Source of the DNA: Polynucleobacter sp.
Lineage (GTDB): Bacteria > Pseudomonadota > Gammaproteobacteria > Burkholderiales > Burkholderiaceae_D
Reading direction: 5' to 3'
Assembly (NCBI GenBank): GCA_021737945.1
Contig: JAIPCX010000002.1
Coordinates: 1 to 64,000 of the forward strand
DNA length: 64,000 nt
Shown piece after piece: positions 30,111-39,644 of the stretch. The translations under genes and the position numbers were made by a program. Below the pieces are notes generated by a model. It saw nothing but the letters and a program-made list of their open reading frames with translations, ran no database searches and had not been told where the DNA came from. Positions within the stretch are counted from its first letter, which is position 1. Each line of letters begins with the position of its first letter.

Positions 30111-30950
30111 ATGGATCATTCTGCGCCGGCCTCCGGTTCACCCCTAGGCAAAAGTACCGCCTATGTGAACGAGTACAACCCGCATTTGTTGTTTTCTATA
30201 CCGCGCGCTGAAAAGCGCGCCGAGCTGGGCATCACTGACTCACCGCCTTTTTTCGGCATGGATGTGTGGACTGCTTACGAAATCTCTTGGCTGAATCTAC
30301 GCGGCAAACCACAGGTAGCGATTGCCACCTTACTCGTGCCCGCCGATTCGCCAAATATCGTCGAATCTAAATCGCTCAAGCTCTACCTAAACTCGTTCAA
30401 TCAATCTCGTATTGCCGGACAAGAAGCCTTACAAGAACTGCTGAGTACCGACCTTTCATCCGCCTTTGGTGCCCCGATACAAATTAAGCTCACGCTAAGT
30501 GGCGATTTCGCACAGCTCAAAATGGCTGAGCTTGATGGTCACCTCATCGATCGTCTGGATATTGAAGTTGATACTTACTCTCCCGACAAAAGCTTGCTTC
30601 GGTCAGATAAAGCCTCACCCCCTGTCGATGAAAAGCTGGTGTCACACTTACTCAAATCGAATTGCCCTGTCACGAATCAACCGGATTGGGCCAGTATTCA
30701 AGTTCAGTATGTTGGGCCTGCCATCGATCAAGAGGGTTTATTAAAATACCTGATCGGATTTCGCTTACATCAAGGCTTTCATGAGCACTGCGTAGAACAA
30801 ATTTTTATGGACTTGCTGAAAGAATGCAGCCCGTCGAAACTATTGGTGCTGGCTCGTTACACACGGCGCGGTGGGATCGATATCAACCCGTGGCGCAGTA
30901 ATTTTTCACTTTCAAAAATGCCATCTAATGCCCGAAATGCAAGGCAATAG
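30111..30950 (+). CDS. queF: NADPH-dependent 7-cyano-7-deazaguanine reductase, long form
   Basis: Reduces preQ0 to preQ1 in queuosine biosynthesis. The 279-residue protein is the long (YqcD-type) QueF with two tunnel-fold halves. The NADPH-binding QueF motif is [16 protein letters not shown] in the first half, and the catalytic cysteine lies in [18 protein letters not shown] in the second. A second conserved segment, [13 protein letters not shown] in type, appears here as [12 protein letters not shown]. The open frame starts earlier, at 30033, but that part overlaps ilvA; the ATG at 30111 begins the conserved protein. Other queuosine genes are not in the window. Confidence 0.95.
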   Translation: MDHSAPASGSPLGKSTAYVNEYNPHLLFSIPRAEKRAELGITDSPPFFGMDVWTAYEISWLNLRGKPQVAIATLLVPADSPNIVESKSLKLYLNSFNQSRIAGQEALQELLSTDLSSAFGAPIQIKLTLSGDFAQLKMAELDGHLIDRLDIEVDTYSPDKSLLRSDKASPPVDEKLVSHLLKSNCPVTNQPDWASIQVQYVGPAIDQEGLLKYLIGFRLHQGFHEHCVEQIFMDLLKECSPSKLLVLARYTRRGGIDINPWRSNFSLSKMPSNARNARQ

Positions 30951-30981
30951 CGGGGGTTTTAAAAAAAATGTTTTTTTACGA

Positions 30982-31008
30982 TTGCCATACGGCCCAAGCA
31001 GGTATAAA
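30982..31008 (+). promoter_or_regulatory. Candidate promoter ahead of ptsN
   Basis: TTGCCA (30982-30987) and TATAAA (31003-31008) resemble -35 and -10 boxes, with a short 15-base spacer; shifting the -10 by two bases gives 17. It lies about 97 bases before the ptsN ATG, in the only sizeable gap between queF and ptsN. Confidence 0.4.
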
Positions 31009-31104
31009 TTTATTGGCCCGAGACAAGAACACAACTAGGTTTACCGCCTCAAGAACCATGAAAAACACGCAGGCCTCGAACATCGCCATCTTTGCCCTAG
31101 TACC

Positions 31105-31578
31105 ATGACCCAACTTAGCCAAATTCTTTCAGAAAAAAATATCGTTCTCGATCTCGAGTGTTCGAGTAAAAAAAGAGCCTTCGAACAAGCCGGACTGATT
31201 TTTGAAAACAATTGTGGAATAGCCCGTTCTACTGTCTCCGACAATTTGTTTGCTCGCGAACGCTTAGGCTCCACCGGACTCGGGCACGGCGTTGCAGTAC
31301 CTCACGGAAGAATCCGCGGATTAAAAGCCCCACTCGCTGCATTTGTTCGTTTATCTGAGCCTATTCCTTTTGAGTCGCCTGATGGTGAGCCCGTTAAGCT
31401 ACTGATCTTCTTGCTGATTCCCGATAATGTGACGCAACAGCATCTGGAAATTTTGTCGGAAATTGCAGAAATGTTTTCCGATAAGGGTTTCAGGTCAGAG
31501 TTAACTGAGGATAGCGACGCACAATCGCTTTACACAAAACTAGTCAACTGGCATCCCGCCGAGCGAAATGTGGTTTGA
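31105..31578 (+). CDS. ptsN: PTS IIA-Ntr family phosphotransfer protein
   Basis: A regulatory EIIA of the nitrogen-related phosphotransferase system. It takes phosphate from NPr/HPr and controls targets such as potassium transport and phosphate sensing. The 157-residue protein keeps the phosphohistidine at His67 in LGHGVAVPHGRI and the downstream LIFLLIPDNVTQQHLEILSE. It leads the ptsN-hprK-rapZ row. In many beta- and gammaproteobacteria rpoN and hpf precede ptsN; here queF does instead. Confidence 0.92.
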   Translation: MTQLSQILSEKNIVLDLECSSKKRAFEQAGLIFENNCGIARSTVSDNLFARERLGSTGLGHGVAVPHGRIRGLKAPLAAFVRLSEPIPFESPDGEPVKLLIFLLIPDNVTQQHLEILSEIAEMFSDKGFRSELTEDSDAQSLYTKLVNWHPAERNVV

Positions 31579-31662
31579 TTGAGGCCGTGGATGCTGCTTC
31601 AATAGCGCCCTCGCTTCCACCAAATTAATCGCACCTGAACTGAATACCGGCGCCGCTGACCT

Positions 31663-32601
31663 ATGCCTCTGACTAATCCGCTATCGATACAAGAACTCTT
31701 CGATGACAATCTTGAGGCATTAAAACTCAGCTGGCTAGGCGGTCAGGCCGGCGCGAATGGCGTGATCGTGGGCGACGCGGTATCGGCAGCAGATCAAATC
31801 GGTCACTTGAATCTGATTCACCCCGGACGCATTCAGGTTTTTGGCCATGAAGAAGTCTCTTATCTCGCACATATTTCAGAACACTCGCGCCTCGCACAAA
31901 CACGCGAACTAGTCGCAGGTAAACCGCCTGCGCTGATCATGGCGCAATCACTGCAAGCACCGCCTTTCATCATCTCGGTATGCAATGAGCATGGCATTCC
32001 TTTGATTGCTACACCCTTGCCTTCGGCACAGGTGATTGATTACCTACGCGTCTATCTGTCGAAAAAACTCGCGACACGCGTCACCATGCACGGCGTTTTC
32101 ATGGATGTACTGGGTGTTGGCGTATTGATTACCGGCGAATCAGGTTTGGGTAAAAGTGAATTAGGGTTGGAGCTGATATCGCGCAATCATGGGCTGGTGG
32201 CCGATGATGCTGTGGAGTTTGCGCGCATTGCACCGAACATGATCGAGGGTCGCTGCCCACCGCTATTACAAAATCTTTTAGAAGTCCGTGGTTTGGGCTT
32301 GTTAGATATTCGTGCGATCTTTGGTGAAACAGCGGTACGCCGAAAAATGCGTCTGAAATTAATTGTTCATCTTGTGCGCCGTAAAACACTGGAAGAAAAT
32401 TACGAACGCCTACCGCTGGATCAACAGAACGAAGAAGTGCTTGGATTACCGATACGCAAAGTAGTGATTCCGGTTGAAGCAGGTCGAAATATCGCTGTAT
32501 TGCTTGAAGCCGCTGTCCGCAACACCATACTGCAGCTGCGCGGTATCGATACCCTGGCTAATTTTATGGAGCGCCAACAGCGCGCCATGGGCGAGGAATA
32601 G
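31663..32601 (+). CDS. hprK: HPr kinase/phosphorylase
   Basis: A bifunctional enzyme that phosphorylates HPr on serine and reverses this by phosphorolysis. The 312-residue protein has the Walker A loop GESGLGKS at about residues 157-164, the VADDAVEF segment and the family signature [15 protein letters not shown]. In proteobacteria HprK works with a PTS that regulates rather than transports sugar; the lack of sugar permeases nearby agrees with that. Its stop is directly followed by the rapZ ATG with no gap. Confidence 0.96.
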   Translation: MPLTNPLSIQELFDDNLEALKLSWLGGQAGANGVIVGDAVSAADQIGHLNLIHPGRIQVFGHEEVSYLAHISEHSRLAQTRELVAGKPPALIMAQSLQAPPFIISVCNEHGIPLIATPLPSAQVIDYLRVYLSKKLATRVTMHGVFMDVLGVGVLITGESGLGKSELGLELISRNHGLVADDAVEFARIAPNMIEGRCPPLLQNLLEVRGLGLLDIRAIFGETAVRRKMRLKLIVHLVRRKTLEENYERLPLDQQNEEVLGLPIRKVVIPVEAGRNIAVLLEAAVRNTILQLRGIDTLANFMERQQRAMGEE

Positions 32602-33483
32602 ATGCGCATCATTCTCCTCACAGGCATTTCCGGTTCGGGTAAATCCGTTGGCTTGAACGCACTGGAAGATGCAGGTTATTTTTGCGTTGATAATCTGCCG
32701 CCTTCTTTGCTGCGCGCGCTAGTAGAAACTCGCCTCAGCGAAGGCCCAGAAAATCTTGCGGTGGCTGTGGATGCACGCAGCGCCACATCGCTGAGTGAAT
32801 TGCCCGTCGACATTAGCTGGCTGCGCGATCAAGGGCATCATGTTGAAGTAATTTTTCTCACGGCCAAAACTGAATCATTAATCAATCGTTTTTCAGAAAC
32901 TCGTCGCAGTCACCCGCTTTCACACCGCATCGCGCCTGATGCACAACCCTCTGACATTCCAACCTTAGTGGAATGCATTTGGCAAGAGCGCGAAATGCTC
33001 TCAGCGATTGAGGGTCTGGGGCATTTGATCGACACCTCGGGTCTGTCAGCTAATCAACTGCGCGCTTGGATTAAAGAACTGGTACAAAAAGATAGTCAGC
33101 AACTATCCCTCTTGTTTGAGTCATTTGCCTTTAAGTTTGGTGTGCCACTCGATGCAGATTTGGTCTTTGATGTGCGCGTCGTTCCAAATCCTTTTTATGA
33201 CAAAACGCTGCGTCCCATGAACGGCAAAGATCAGCCAGTGGTTGATTTTCTTAAAGCACAGCCAGACGCAGTCAATCTACTCTCGGATATTCGACACTTT
33301 ATTGAACGCTGGTTGCCGGCGTATCAGCGCGATAACCGCAGCTATCTGACTGTGGCTATCGGCTGCACTGGCGGTCAACATCGATCAGTGTTTATGGTTG
33401 AACAATTGGCTCAACATTTTAAAAATCAAGCGCGTGTTTTGATTCGTCACCGCGAACTGTCACACGATAATGAACGCAACTGA
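32602..33483 (+). CDS. rapZ: RNase adapter protein RapZ
   Basis: A nucleotide-binding adapter; in E. coli it delivers the GlmZ small RNA to RNase E and so tunes glucosamine-6-phosphate synthase. The 293-residue protein starts MRIILLTGISGSGKS, with the P-loop at residues 8-15. It also has YFCVDNLPPSLL, LFESFAFKFGVPLDADLVFD and, near the end, IGCTGGQHRSVF, all family signatures. It begins immediately after the hprK stop and overlaps the next gene by 14 bases. No GlmZ-like RNA was seen in the window. Confidence 0.95.
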   Translation: MRIILLTGISGSGKSVGLNALEDAGYFCVDNLPPSLLRALVETRLSEGPENLAVAVDARSATSLSELPVDISWLRDQGHHVEVIFLTAKTESLINRFSETRRSHPLSHRIAPDAQPSDIPTLVECIWQEREMLSAIEGLGHLIDTSGLSANQLRAWIKELVQKDSQQLSLLFESFAFKFGVPLDADLVFDVRVVPNPFYDKTLRPMNGKDQPVVDFLKAQPDAVNLLSDIRHFIERWLPAYQRDNRSYLTVAIGCTGGQHRSVFMVEQLAQHFKNQARVLIRHRELSHDNERN

Positions 33484-34093
33484 CTGGCTACCGCTCTTCC
33501 CACTGCGCACCGTACTTTTCCCCGGTGGCGTACTACCTTTGCGCGTATTCGAAACGCGTTATGTGGATATGGTGCGTGAACGAATGAAAGCTGACGCTCC
33601 ATTCGGCGTGGTCGCCATTCGGTCTGGTGCTGAAGTTGGCAAAGCGGCTGAGCCATGCGTTGTAGGTACCTTAGCTCATATCGTGGAATGGGATATGCCC
33701 GAGCTGGGCGTGCTGCTGCTAGAGACCCGCGGCGGAGAACGTTTTAAAGTGCTAGAGATGCGCGTGCAAGCGAATCAACTCACAGAAGCAAAAATTGAGA
33801 TGCTCACCAGTAGTACCGACATTCCCTACGAAGATGCACTACCAGTTTGTGGCGATGTACTGGAAACAGTCATCAATGATTTTATGGATCAATCACGCGA
33901 GCAGGCTAATCAAAATTTCGTCAACCCTTTTCCAGAGCCGCATCAATTAAATTCACCTAGCTGGGTCGCCAATCGATGGAGCGAAATGCTACCGATTACG
34001 ATTGAAGAAAAACAGGCCCTGCTTGAAATTCAAGATGATGGCGCGCGCCTATTAAAAATTGAACAGTACCTGCGCGAAAACAGAATCATTTGA
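33470..34093 (+). CDS. LON-peptidase substrate-binding (PUA-like) domain protein
   Basis: A 207-residue protein made of one domain similar to the N-terminal substrate-binding domain of Lon protease, without the ATPase or peptidase parts. The start WLPLFPLRTVLFPGGVLPLR and FETRYVDMVRE are the standard features, followed by GTLAHIVEW. The role is not established; such stand-alone proteins may bind unfolded polypeptides. It overlaps rapZ by 14 bases and ends convergent with mutY, 21 bases apart. Confidence 0.88.
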   Translation: MNATDWLPLFPLRTVLFPGGVLPLRVFETRYVDMVRERMKADAPFGVVAIRSGAEVGKAAEPCVVGTLAHIVEWDMPELGVLLLETRGGERFKVLEMRVQANQLTEAKIEMLTSSTDIPYEDALPVCGDVLETVINDFMDQSREQANQNFVNPFPEPHQLNSPSWVANRWSEMLPITIEEKQALLEIQDDGARLLKIEQYLRENRII

Positions 34094-34114
34094 ATAGTGA
34101 TTAGCCGCACAGCA

Positions 34115-35206
34115 TCAATCAACTAATAATTTTTTGATGGGCGCTGGCAGTGCTGCTTCCTTTAGCTTAGCTGCAGGTAGCCACTGATAATTGGCTTGCG
34201 CTGCGATCATACATACACGTCTCATCTTGACTCGCAGTGGAACAACCTTGAGCTTGTAATGCGAAAACGCATGCGTGAATTCAGGCATCACGCTGATCGC
34301 TTCTACTTCACCAAACTCAGCCAACTCGGCATGTAAGTCTTCTTTACTGATTGGCCGTTCACTCGGCGTCAGCAACCGACTCACCTCAGGTAAGGAAAGC
34401 AAACCTCCCCATATACCAGTCGGTGGACGCTGCTCGAGCAAAATATTTTGATCATGCTCAATGACGAGCATGACAGTGAATTTTTCAGGAATGGCTTTCT
34501 TGGGTTTGCGCATCGGCAGCTCATTAACGCGTTGCGTTATACGCGCCATGCAGCGTGATGCGAACGGACATTCATGACAACGAGGTCGGCTGCGTGTACA
34601 CAGCGTCGCACCCAAATCCATCAGGCCTTGGGTGTAGGCTTCAATGGATTGTTCAGGTAATAGCGCGAGTGCTAATTCCCACAATTGTTTTTCTACGGAT
34701 GACGAACTGGGAAAACCTTCTACACCAAATATTCGACAAAACACGCGCTTGACATTGCCATCCAAAATGGCAGCGCGCGTACCATAAGCAAATGCTGAAA
34801 TAGCAGCAGCGGTTGATGGCCCTATGCCGGGTAAGTCGCTTAACAACTCCACATCAGCGGGAAATTGACCCAAATAGTCTGCAACTACACGCTGCGCGCA
34901 ACGATGTAAATTACGCGCACGCGTGTAATAACCCAAGCCACTCCAATGCGCCATCACATCCTCAACGGGTGATTCAGCCAAAGAGAAAATCGTTGGAAAT
35001 CGTTGCAGAAATTTCTGGTAATACTGAATAACTGTAGCCACCTGTGTTTGCTGCAGCATGATTTCAGATAACCAGATGCGATAGGCATCACGCGTCTGCT
35101 GCCACGGTAATTGATTGCGGCCATGCTGCTGTTGCCACTCTATAAGAGTGGCAGAAAACGATAGATCGATAGTGATATCGAGTTGATCGGTAATGATGCG
35201 CCTCAT
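34115..35206 (-). CDS. mutY: Adenine DNA glycosylase MutY
   Basis: Removes adenine mispaired with 8-oxoguanine. The 363-residue protein has the catalytic Glu48 in SEIMLQQTQV, the helix-hairpin-helix LPGIGPSTAAAISAFAYG with the catalytic Asp just after it in AAILDGNVKR, and the 4Fe-4S cluster CTRSRPRCHECPFASRC (C-x6-C-x2-C-x5-C). The C-terminal third is the Nudix-like 8-oxoG recognition domain. The ATG at 35206 overlaps the mutM stop in ATGA, so I choose it over a TTG at 35215. Coupled mutM-mutY expression is sensible, since both act in the GO repair system. Confidence 0.96.
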   Translation of the reverse strand: MRRIITDQLDITIDLSFSATLIEWQQQHGRNQLPWQQTRDAYRIWLSEIMLQQTQVATVIQYYQKFLQRFPTIFSLAESPVEDVMAHWSGLGYYTRARNLHRCAQRVVADYLGQFPADVELLSDLPGIGPSTAAAISAFAYGTRAAILDGNVKRVFCRIFGVEGFPSSSSVEKQLWELALALLPEQSIEAYTQGLMDLGATLCTRSRPRCHECPFASRCMARITQRVNELPMRKPKKAIPEKFTVMLVIEHDQNILLEQRPPTGIWGGLLSLPEVSRLLTPSERPISKEDLHAELAEFGEVEAISVMPEFTHAFSHYKLKVVPLRVKMRRVCMIAAQANYQWLPAAKLKEAALPAPIKKLLVD

Positions 35207-36024
35207 CGCTGACAACGCCCACAGTAAAACGTAGAGCGCTGACCTTGAATGCTACGCTTGATCGGCGTTTTGCATACTCTGCAAGGCTCACCCTCGCGGT
35301 CATACGTAAAATAAGTTTGCTGAAAATAGCCTGATTGACCATCGGCACCGATGAAATCGCGCAAGCTGCTTCCACCTTGTTCAATCGCCGCTGATAACAC
35401 GCGTTGAATTTCAATCGCCAGCGCCTGATAACGTGAGGCAGAAATTCGTCGCGCTGCCGTATTCGGATGTATACGGGCATGGAACAAACTCTCGCACGCG
35501 TAAATATTTCCCACCCCAACGACTATGTCTCCCGCTAACAAAACCTGCTTGATCGCTGCGCTGCGCTGACGACTTTCACGGTGCAGCCTCTGTCCTAAAT
35601 CCTCGCACGTTAAAGGCTCGACCCCCAAATGACGTAACAGGGAATGCTGTTCGATGTCACCCTCTTCGTTGGAGTGCCACAGTACGGCACCGAAACGACG
35701 AGGGTCGGTTAAGCGCAATCGCGTATTACCCAACACTACATCTACATGATCGTGCTTTTGCGGCGGATGCGATCCGGACAACACGCGCAAATGTCCCGAC
35801 ATACCTAAATGAATAATCAGGGTGCCATGTTCAAAATTTAACAAAAGATATTTTCCGCGCCGGCCCGTGGACAGAACGCGCCGTTGCTGCAAAAGCTCTG
35901 ATAAACCGGTGGGAAAAGGCCAGCGCAAGCCTTCGCGCCGAAGAATCACCTCGGTCACCTGACGATCTTCGACATGCGGAGCAATACCACGACGAGTGAC
36001 TTCAACTTCAGGCAGTTCAGGCAT
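35203..36024 (-). CDS. mutM: Formamidopyrimidine-DNA glycosylase (Fpg)
   Basis: Excises 8-oxoguanine and formamidopyrimidines from DNA and cuts the backbone. The 273-residue protein starts MPELPEVEVTRRG, with the catalytic Pro2 and Glu3. The helix-two-turn-helix region contains GVGNIYACESLF, and the C-terminal zinc finger has four cysteines (CRVC and, 16 residues on, CGRC). It overlaps mutY by 4 bases. Together they form a compact oxidised-guanine repair pair. Confidence 0.97.
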   Translation of the reverse strand: MPELPEVEVTRRGIAPHVEDRQVTEVILRREGLRWPFPTGLSELLQQRRVLSTGRRGKYLLLNFEHGTLIIHLGMSGHLRVLSGSHPPQKHDHVDVVLGNTRLRLTDPRRFGAVLWHSNEEGDIEQHSLLRHLGVEPLTCEDLGQRLHRESRQRSAAIKQVLLAGDIVVGVGNIYACESLFHARIHPNTAARRISASRYQALAIEIQRVLSAAIEQGGSSLRDFIGADGQSGYFQQTYFTYDREGEPCRVCKTPIKRSIQGQRSTFYCGRCQR

Positions 36025-36118
36025 CGGAAACGGTGAGGGGGTAGTTTTTCAAGTGGGGGCCTGCGATCATTCCGGCTTTCGTCGTAAAATCATCCGCGGC
36101 CAAAACAACGCGTAATCC

Positions 36119-37882
36119 ATGCGTCGGCTTATTCATGCTTCACGACAGGATAATCTTTTGAAACATTTTCCAGCCATTCTAACGCTCTCGGCATTGCTTG
36201 CGATGGCCTCCCCATTATTCGCAGCTGATAGCACGGCCATCGACGAGCCTGTGGATGTCTTGCCATCTGTGGGAAGGACCGAAGAGCTGATTTTCCGCTA
36301 CTTGTCGGCCGAAATTAGCTATCAACGTGGTAACGCGTTTGCTGGTTACGCGAATATGTTGGCTATCGCACGCAGCACGAGCGATGCGCGGCTGGCACGG
36401 CGCGCCACGGAAATGGCCATCGCGGGAGCATTGCCGGCTGAAGCGATGAAAGCCGCACGTATTTGGCATGAGCTCGCACCCACTGCGGACGATGCCGCAC
36501 AAGTGCTGTTAGGGCTTCAGGTTTCTAACAATCGCTCGGAGGAAGCCAAAGCTTCGCTAGCTAAACAGCTCGCCAGTAGCTCAGCCGCAATGCTGCCTAT
36601 GGCTATCGGTAACGTGCAACGGTTGCTAGCGCGTATGCCTGACCGTGTTCGTGCCAGCGCAATGATGAAAGAATTACTGGAGCCGTATCGCGACTTAATC
36701 GAAGCGCGCATTGCGCTGATTCAAATGGCTATTGTGAGCGGCGATCGTGCAGCTGCGATGAAAGAATCGCGTGAAGCGATTAGTAAATTTCCAAATTCTG
36801 ACATTGCTGTGTTGATGCATGCTCAGCTACTTGAGAACAAAACCGACGGACTAAAACTGCTGGCCGACTTTTTGAAAAAAAATTCTAAGTCGCGCGAAGT
36901 ACGCCTGACCTATGCTCGCATGCTGTTTGAGCAGTCCAAAGTGGCTGAAGCCAAAAAAGAATTTCGAACACTGCTACAACAATCGCCTAACGATCAAACC
37001 TCGCTTTATGCGCTTGGCTTGTTGTTGGCGCAAACCAATGAGATCGCGGAAGCTGAAAAATATCTATCGACCTATATTCAAAACCTGAAAGGTCAACCCG
37101 ATCGCGAACGCGATGCCAGCCAGGCGCTGATGATACTGGCGCAAATCGCGGAAGATCGTAACGACACGGCCGCCGCTATGGCATGGCTGGATATGGTTGC
37201 AACCACAGCACAAAATGGCGCAACGATTGCAGCGTTAAAGCGTGCGCAACTTCTGTCTAAAAGTGGCAAGCTTGATGAGGCTCGCGCTTTACTCAATCAA
37301 ACCGATGTTGAAAATGACGATGATCGAGTCAGGCTCATCATTGGCGAAGCGCAGCTGCTGCGTGACGCAAACAAGTTAACTGATGCCATTCGCTTGATAC
37401 AAGATGCGCTTGAGGCCTATCCAGATCAATTGGATTTGCTGTATGAATTAGGCATGCTTGCTGAAAAAAATCAGCAGTTTGATGTCATGGAAACTGCGCT
37501 GCGTAAAGTCATGAAGCTGATGCCGGATGGTCAACATGCATTTAATGCGCTAGGTTATTCGCTAGCCGATCGCAATATTCGTTTGCCCGAAGCGTATGAC
37601 TTAATTAAAACTGCTTTATCGATCGCGCCGGATGATGCCTACATCATGGACAGCATGGGGTGGGTAGAATTTCGTATGGGTCGATTTGAGAAAGCTGAAG
37701 AAATTTTACGCAAGGCGTTTTCTATCAAGCCTGACCCTGAAATCGCAGCGCATCTGGGTGAAGTTCTGTGGGTACGCGGCCGCGAGGAAGAAGCAAAAAA
37801 ACTTTGGCGCAATGCTGGCGGCAAAGATACTAAAAACGATACGCTAAAGAGTACGCTGCAGAGACTGCAGATAAAGCTCTAA
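36119..37882 (+). CDS. TPR-repeat protein, exported
   Basis: A 587-residue protein with an N-terminal signal peptide (about residues 1-36, ending LLAMASPLFAADS) and many tetratricopeptide units spread through the chain. The clearest are near SLYALGLLLAQTNEIAEAEKYL and AYIMDSMGWVEFRMGRFEKA at the C-terminus. TPR solenoids hold protein partners; a periplasmic or outer-membrane role is implied. It lies 12 bases before lolB and reads into it, which fits the known betaproteobacterial order TPR-lolB-ispE. A link to lipoprotein transport is a guess from position. Confidence 0.88.
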   Translation: MRRLIHASRQDNLLKHFPAILTLSALLAMASPLFAADSTAIDEPVDVLPSVGRTEELIFRYLSAEISYQRGNAFAGYANMLAIARSTSDARLARRATEMAIAGALPAEAMKAARIWHELAPTADDAAQVLLGLQVSNNRSEEAKASLAKQLASSSAAMLPMAIGNVQRLLARMPDRVRASAMMKELLEPYRDLIEARIALIQMAIVSGDRAAAMKESREAISKFPNSDIAVLMHAQLLENKTDGLKLLADFLKKNSKSREVRLTYARMLFEQSKVAEAKKEFRTLLQQSPNDQTSLYALGLLLAQTNEIAEAEKYLSTYIQNLKGQPDRERDASQALMILAQIAEDRNDTAAAMAWLDMVATTAQNGATIAALKRAQLLSKSGKLDEARALLNQTDVENDDDRVRLIIGEAQLLRDANKLTDAIRLIQDALEAYPDQLDLLYELGMLAEKNQQFDVMETALRKVMKLMPDGQHAFNALGYSLADRNIRLPEAYDLIKTALSIAPDDAYIMDSMGWVEFRMGRFEKAEEILRKAFSIKPDPEIAAHLGEVLWVRGREEEAKKLWRNAGGKDTKNDTLKSTLQRLQIKL

Positions 37883-37894
37883 ACCATTGCTCGC

Positions 37895-38506
37895 ATGCGC
37901 TGGATGATACGTCTGCTAGCTTGGCTTTTTGCGCTATCGGGTATGGGTTTGATAGCCGGTTGCAGTAGCCTGCAGACCTTGCCATCGCTACCTCAGACTG
38001 ATCGCAACTTCCAAGACAATATCCTGATTCAGGGACGCTTTTCAGTCGCTTATGAGCAAAATAACCGGCCGCAGTCAGTTCAAGGACGCTTCCAATGGCA
38101 GCAACAAGGTCAGCGTATCGATATCGATCTGATGTCGCCGTTAGGTCAAACGATGGCCAAAATGGCTATCACTCCTAACTTGGCCACCATTCAACAAACT
38201 GGCAAAGAAATAAAATCCGCTCCGAATATCGCAGAACTCACTGAACAAACCTTGGGTTGGTCATTACCCGTTGCGGGAATGCGCGGTTGGTTGCAAGGAT
38301 TTAATCTCAATTCGACCAATCAACGACAAATAGCTAGACCGAATGAAAACGATCAATTCGATACCGAAGGTTGGCAGATTAGGTATGTTAGCTGGCAGCA
38401 AAATTCCGTCTCTGTTTATCCTAAACGCATAGACCTGACCCGCACCTCACCGCAACTGCATCAGTTAAGTTTGCGCATCATCATTGATCAGTGGGAGCCG
38501 CAATGA
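37895..38506 (+). CDS. lolB: Outer-membrane lipoprotein LolB
   Basis: Receives lipoproteins from LolA and inserts them into the outer membrane. The 203-residue precursor has a lipoprotein signal with lipobox LIAGC, Cys23 being the acylated residue. The mature part has the LolA/LolB beta-sheet pattern, for example GRFSVAYEQNNRPQSVQGRF and GQRIDIDLMSPLGQTMAKM. It lies between the TPR gene and ispE; the stop overlaps the ispE start in ATGA. LolB proteins diverge quickly, so gene order strengthens the call. Confidence 0.92.
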   Translation: MRWMIRLLAWLFALSGMGLIAGCSSLQTLPSLPQTDRNFQDNILIQGRFSVAYEQNNRPQSVQGRFQWQQQGQRIDIDLMSPLGQTMAKMAITPNLATIQQTGKEIKSAPNIAELTEQTLGWSLPVAGMRGWLQGFNLNSTNQRQIARPNENDQFDTEGWQIRYVSWQQNSVSVYPKRIDLTRTSPQLHQLSLRIIIDQWEPQ

Positions 38507-39384
38507 CGCTAACTACCGCGACTCCTGCGCGTTATCTGCATGATTGCCCGGCGCCAGCCAAGCTCAATCTTTTTCTTCATGTGGTTGGCCGTCGCGACGA
38601 TGGCTATCACTTGCTGCAATCGGTTTTTCAGTTAATCGATTTGCAGGACATATTACATTTTGATTTGCGCGATGACGAACGCATTGTTCGCGTAACCGAT
38701 CTCGCTGATGTGCCCGAAGCGGATGATCTGGTGATACGAGCCGCCACGCTACTCAAAGTGGCCGCCAATTCACGCGGGCTGTCTGTCTGCGGCGTTGATA
38801 TTGGCTTGGAAAAGCGCATACCTATGGGCGGCGGACTGGGTGGCGGCTCATCGGATGCAGCAACGGTCTTACTCGCTTTGAATCATCTTTGGCAACTTGG
38901 CATGTCTCGCGCCGATCTGATGGATTTGGGAGTTCAGCTGGGCGCGGACGTGCCGTTTTTCCTGCTCGGTCAAAACGCGTTCGCTGAAGGCATCGGAGAA
39001 CAGCTGGTAGCGCTGACGCTTCCCTCGGCCTGGTATGTGGTGATTCACCCTGGCGTCGCTGTGCCGACGCCTCGCGTGTTCGGGGCTGCAGAATTGACAC
39101 GGAACACCAAAGTCGTCAAAATGGCGGACTTTTCTGCAAGCCCCTTGGGCTTTGGGAAAAACGACTTGCAAGCAGTGGTGGTTAACGCTTTCCCAGCCGT
39201 AGCAGAAGCCCTAAAGTGGCTGTCGCAGCATGGTGAAGCACGTATGACTGGGTCGGGCGCCTGCGTATTCGCGCGCTTCGAGTCTAAGTCTGACGCAGAG
39301 GCCACACTCAGGCAGCTACCTGCCGAATGGCGAGGATGGACGGTCAGATCACTGAGTGACCATCCGCTGAAACTGCAGTCGTAA
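38503..39384 (+). CDS. ispE: 4-diphosphocytidyl-2-C-methyl-D-erythritol kinase
   Basis: The fourth enzyme of the MEP isoprenoid pathway, a GHMP kinase. The 293-residue protein has APAKLNLFLHVVGRRDDGYH near the start and the ATP loop PMGGGLGGGSSDAAT in the middle, with MTGSGACVFARF as the third GHMP motif. ATG at 38503 overlaps the lolB stop by 4 bases and is preferred over an upstream in-frame start. A tRNA-Gln gene follows 46 bases after the stop. Confidence 0.96.
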   Translation: MTLTTATPARYLHDCPAPAKLNLFLHVVGRRDDGYHLLQSVFQLIDLQDILHFDLRDDERIVRVTDLADVPEADDLVIRAATLLKVAANSRGLSVCGVDIGLEKRIPMGGGLGGGSSDAATVLLALNHLWQLGMSRADLMDLGVQLGADVPFFLLGQNAFAEGIGEQLVALTLPSAWYVVIHPGVAVPTPRVFGAAELTRNTKVVKMADFSASPLGFGKNDLQAVVVNAFPAVAEALKWLSQHGEARMTGSGACVFARFESKSDAEATLRQLPAEWRGWTVRSLSDHPLKLQS

Positions 39385-39430
39385 ACATCGAATTCGTCTG
39401 AGCGGTACGCCGCCGGACAAACGGTTGTGT

Positions 39431-39507
39431 AGGGGAATCGCCAAGCTGGTTAAGGCACTGGATTTTGATTCCAGCATTCCAAGGTTCGAATCCTTGTTCC
39501 CCTGCCA
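39431..39507 (+). tRNA. tRNA-Gln (anticodon TTG), CCA encoded
   Basis: A full cloverleaf can be drawn: acceptor stem AGGGGAA/TTCCCCT, D-arm GCC/GGC, anticodon stem CTGGA/TCCAG around the loop TTTTGAT (anticodon TTG), and T-arm CAAGG-TTCGAAT-CCTTG. A G discriminator precedes an encoded CCA. The gene is 77 bases with CCA. It lies between ispE and prs, a common place for tRNA-Gln in beta- and gammaproteobacteria. Confidence 0.97.
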
Positions 39508-39571
39508 TTAGATTGTTTGCGTTCCGTGACTTTCGGGAATGCGACGATAAAAAAATGTAAATTCACTGATG

Positions 39572-39610
39572 AAGCCGCCATTGTGGGTATATCACCCGAC
39601 TAGGTGGCTT
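39572..39610 (+). other. Nested hairpin in the prs leader
   Basis: AAGCCGCC and GGTGGCTT form an outer 8-base stem with one G-T pair, enclosing a 4-base stem GGGT/ACCC. A short run of T follows. It could end transcription from the tRNA-Gln gene or be a control structure in front of prs (start 39645). The T-run is too short for a confident terminator. Confidence 0.4.
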
Positions 39611-39644
39611 TTCAAACTTTTAACACTCTGTGGTCAGGAAATCC

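Noticed and set aside
30943-30986. AT-rich hairpin after queF as a rho-independent terminator
   Set aside because: The GC part of the stem is weak and far from the T-run, and there is no T-run after the second arm; kept only as a note in the ptsN finding.
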